From: Nitrospirales bacterium
Lineage (GTDB): Bacteria > Nitrospirota > Nitrospiria > Nitrospirales > UBA8639
Direction: 5' to 3'
Assembly (NCBI GenBank): GCA_029261305.1
Contig: JAJDBO010000130.1
Location: forward strand, 1-6,841
Length of the DNA: 6,841 nucleotides
Part shown: positions 5,480 through 6,841 of the stretch, piece by piece
Numbering within the stretch: position 1 is the first letter of the stretch
How the letters are laid out: every line of letters starts with the position of its first letter
The notes under the pieces: model-generated
What the model saw: only the letters and a program-made list of their open reading frames with translations
Databases searched by the model: none
What the model was told of the DNA's origin: nothing
Program-made: the position numbers and the translations under genes

Positions 5480-6664
5480 TTATTTTTCGGCGAATAAGGC
5501 GACGCTGGCAGTATACCCATGAATAAAATTCTTTCCACCCACCGGACCAATTTCTCCTGACGCAAAAAAGCCGGCGATGGGAAGTCCCTCAGCGCGTTTT
5601 TGCACCGCACGGACATCATGATGCGGTTCAGCAAAAAATTGTCGCCCTCGACCATTGCAGGTAAACAAAAGCGCACCTTTGGGGGTTTTGTTGGGAAATT
5701 CGACTTGGTCTTTGGCCAGCATCAAGTTCAACTCTTCACTCGCGGCTTTGGAATCTCGCAAATGAAATTGGACGGTCTGCCCTTCTTCTACCAAATCTGA
5801 TATGGCCACACCCCCGGAACGTTGATCCGCTCCGATAAGAGCACGAATAAGGAAATCTCCTTGATCTAATCGCTCACGCTGTTCATCAAAGGCAATGCCC
5901 ACTTGCAAAGACCTCGCGGCTTGCCGACCTCCATGTTCACCAAGCTTATCTAGGGTGGCTTGCAAGCGATCCAGAACCGGAGCCCCTCCTAATTCGTAAA
6001 TGATGTTGCGTTCCGCTTTGGTGACCACATATCGTTCACCAATGGGCTTACAGCCTTGCGACACCAACGTGCGAACCGACACCGGTCCCCAAAGTGCGAC
6101 GCCGGTCATGCCCTCTGTCACGATAGCGCCGTTGTACACCATCCGATTCTCACCTAAATCAGACCCTCCGCTGGCAACACCCCCAATGGCAAGAGCACCG
6201 GGGCAACATTGTTCGATTTCTGAAAACACGGATTCAATCGGTGTAGAATATGGATCGGCCAACAAGAGAAATGTTGGACATTCTGTGATTGACTGCAACC
6301 CGATGGGCCATCCTTCTATGACAGGTTTTCCTTGTTCCTCGTTATTAAAGGTCAGATGCATGGGCAGCATACCAACATCCGGCATACTCGCCGCCCAGAC
6401 CGTGACCACCGAATTGCCTTCGAATTCCTCGGTAGGAGTAATCACTCCTTCTCCCATATTCCCCAGCATCACTTTCGGATCCAACAACTCCCAGAGACGC
6501 CGCACCAACTCTTCGGCGCGGTCCTCATCACCATAATGGATCGAAAAAAAGACAAACACGAGATCAATCTTCTCTGAACCCAACGCTTCCTTCACAGCAT
6601 GTGATAAATGCGTGGTAGCTTTTTCTATATCGGAATCTCGTGAAACAGCAACGTGAACTTTCAT
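5480..6664 (-). CDS. FIST-domain (FIST_N plus FIST_C) putative ligand-sensing protein
   Basis: The 394-residue protein has the full FIST_N/FIST_C architecture and no attached output domain. Recognisable landmarks are GGVASGG (161-167), VSQGCKPIG (201-209), GDFLIRALIGAD (269-280), CNGRGRQFF (336-344) and the strongly conserved ending GFFASGEIGPVG (365-376) with HGYTAS (382-387). No signal peptide or membrane helix is visible, so it is probably cytoplasmic. FIST domains are thought to bind small ligands, possibly amino acids, but the biochemistry of stand-alone forms is poorly known. Its neighbourhood with gcvT is consistent with amino-acid sensing. The ATG at 6664 lacks ideal ribosome-site spacing: GAGG is only 2 bases away, and AAGGG lies about 12 bases upstream within a small hairpin. 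Confidence 0.92.
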   Translation of the reverse strand: MKVHVAVSRDSDIEKATTHLSHAVKEALGSEKIDLVFVFFSIHYGDEDRAEELVRRLWELLDPKVMLGNMGEGVITPTEEFEGNSVVTVWAASMPDVGMLPMHLTFNNEEQGKPVIEGWPIGLQSITECPTFLLLADPYSTPIESVFSEIEQCCPGALAIGGVASGGSDLGENRMVYNGAIVTEGMTGVALWGPVSVRTLVSQGCKPIGERYVVTKAERNIIYELGGAPVLDRLQATLDKLGEHGGRQAARSLQVGIAFDEQRERLDQGDFLIRALIGADQRSGGVAISDLVEEGQTVQFHLRDSKAASEELNLMLAKDQVEFPNKTPKGALLFTCNGRGRQFFAEPHHDVRAVQKRAEGLPIAGFFASGEIGPVGGKNFIHGYTASVALFAEK

Positions 6665-6767
6665 ATCCTCTTGTTTCCCTTCATGAAAGGGAGTCTAGCA
6701 ACGCCAGAAAGCCTTTGTCTATACGAAGAAAATCAACGCTGATAAACCCTGATGAAATCCTACACCG

Positions 6768-6773
6768 ATTATA
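6768..6773 (-). promoter_or_regulatory. Candidate -10 element (TATAAT) upstream of the FIST gene
   Basis: On the minus strand a perfect TATAAT occurs about 104 bases before the FIST start codon, in A/T-rich sequence. No good -35 hexamer is found 16-18 bases upstream, so it is only a candidate promoter for the FIST-FKBP transcript. Between it and the gene, a small hairpin with CCC and GGG arms around TTCATGAA lies at 6678-6692, just before the start codon. Confidence 0.35.
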
Positions 6774-6841
6774 AAAATGTCGTTATTTTACGTACTCGAA
6801 TTATGAATATTTTAAGGCCACGGTAGGGATTCTGAGAAGAA

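Noticed and set aside
6661..6684. Seven-codon ORF ending in ATGA overlap with the FIST gene
   Set aside because: It resembles the leader at 2381-2419 but has no ribosome site of its own, so it is probably chance.
1..6841. CRISPR arrays, tRNA or rRNA genes
   Set aside because: No regularly spaced direct repeats, cloverleaf or rRNA-like stretch was seen on either strand.

Overview
All seven confident protein genes lie on the minus strand and fall into two blocks. The right block (3175-6664) looks like ordinary chromosomal housekeeping. In transcription order it holds a FIST-domain sensor protein, an exported FKBP-type prolyl isomerase, the glycine-cleavage aminomethyltransferase GcvT and a Nudix ADP-ribose pyrophosphatase. 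Base composition is moderate. The gene style (Shine-Dalgarno sites such as AAAGGA and AAGGA, one GTG start) and the families point to a Gram-negative bacterium. A member of Nitrospirota or a nearby lineage is my guess from general impression; nothing in the window proves it.

The left block (468-2419) is an accessory cassette of three tightly coupled minus-strand genes. The first encodes a 14-pentad pentapeptide-repeat protein with a C-terminal two-helix segment shaped like a potassium-channel pore but lacking the selectivity-filter motif. The second is a small stand-alone nucleotidyltransferase of the MNT-like Pol-beta type. The third is a 118-residue predicted helical protein of unknown family. 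A 12-codon leader ORF with a strong ribosome site ends in an ATGA overlap with the first gene, the first and second genes share another ATGA overlap, and the second and third overlap by 29 bases. A perfect 7-bp palindrome lies about 80 bases upstream of the first gene.

The cassette is framed by two diverged copies of one roughly 200-bp intergenic repeat in inverted orientation (about 115-318 and 2838-3041). Their best-conserved part contains a hairpin in which two base pairs have changed by compensating substitutions, so the fold itself appears to be maintained. The 2420-3174 and 1-467 stretches hold this repeat, smaller hairpins and no convincing gene.

The membrane pore-like protein plus nucleotidyltransferase plus small helical partner is the best candidate here for an undescribed system. 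A membrane-acting defence or toxin-antitoxin-like module is a plausible inference, not a demonstrated function. In the right block, the FIST protein beside gcvT fits the idea that FIST domains sense amino acids or related small ligands.
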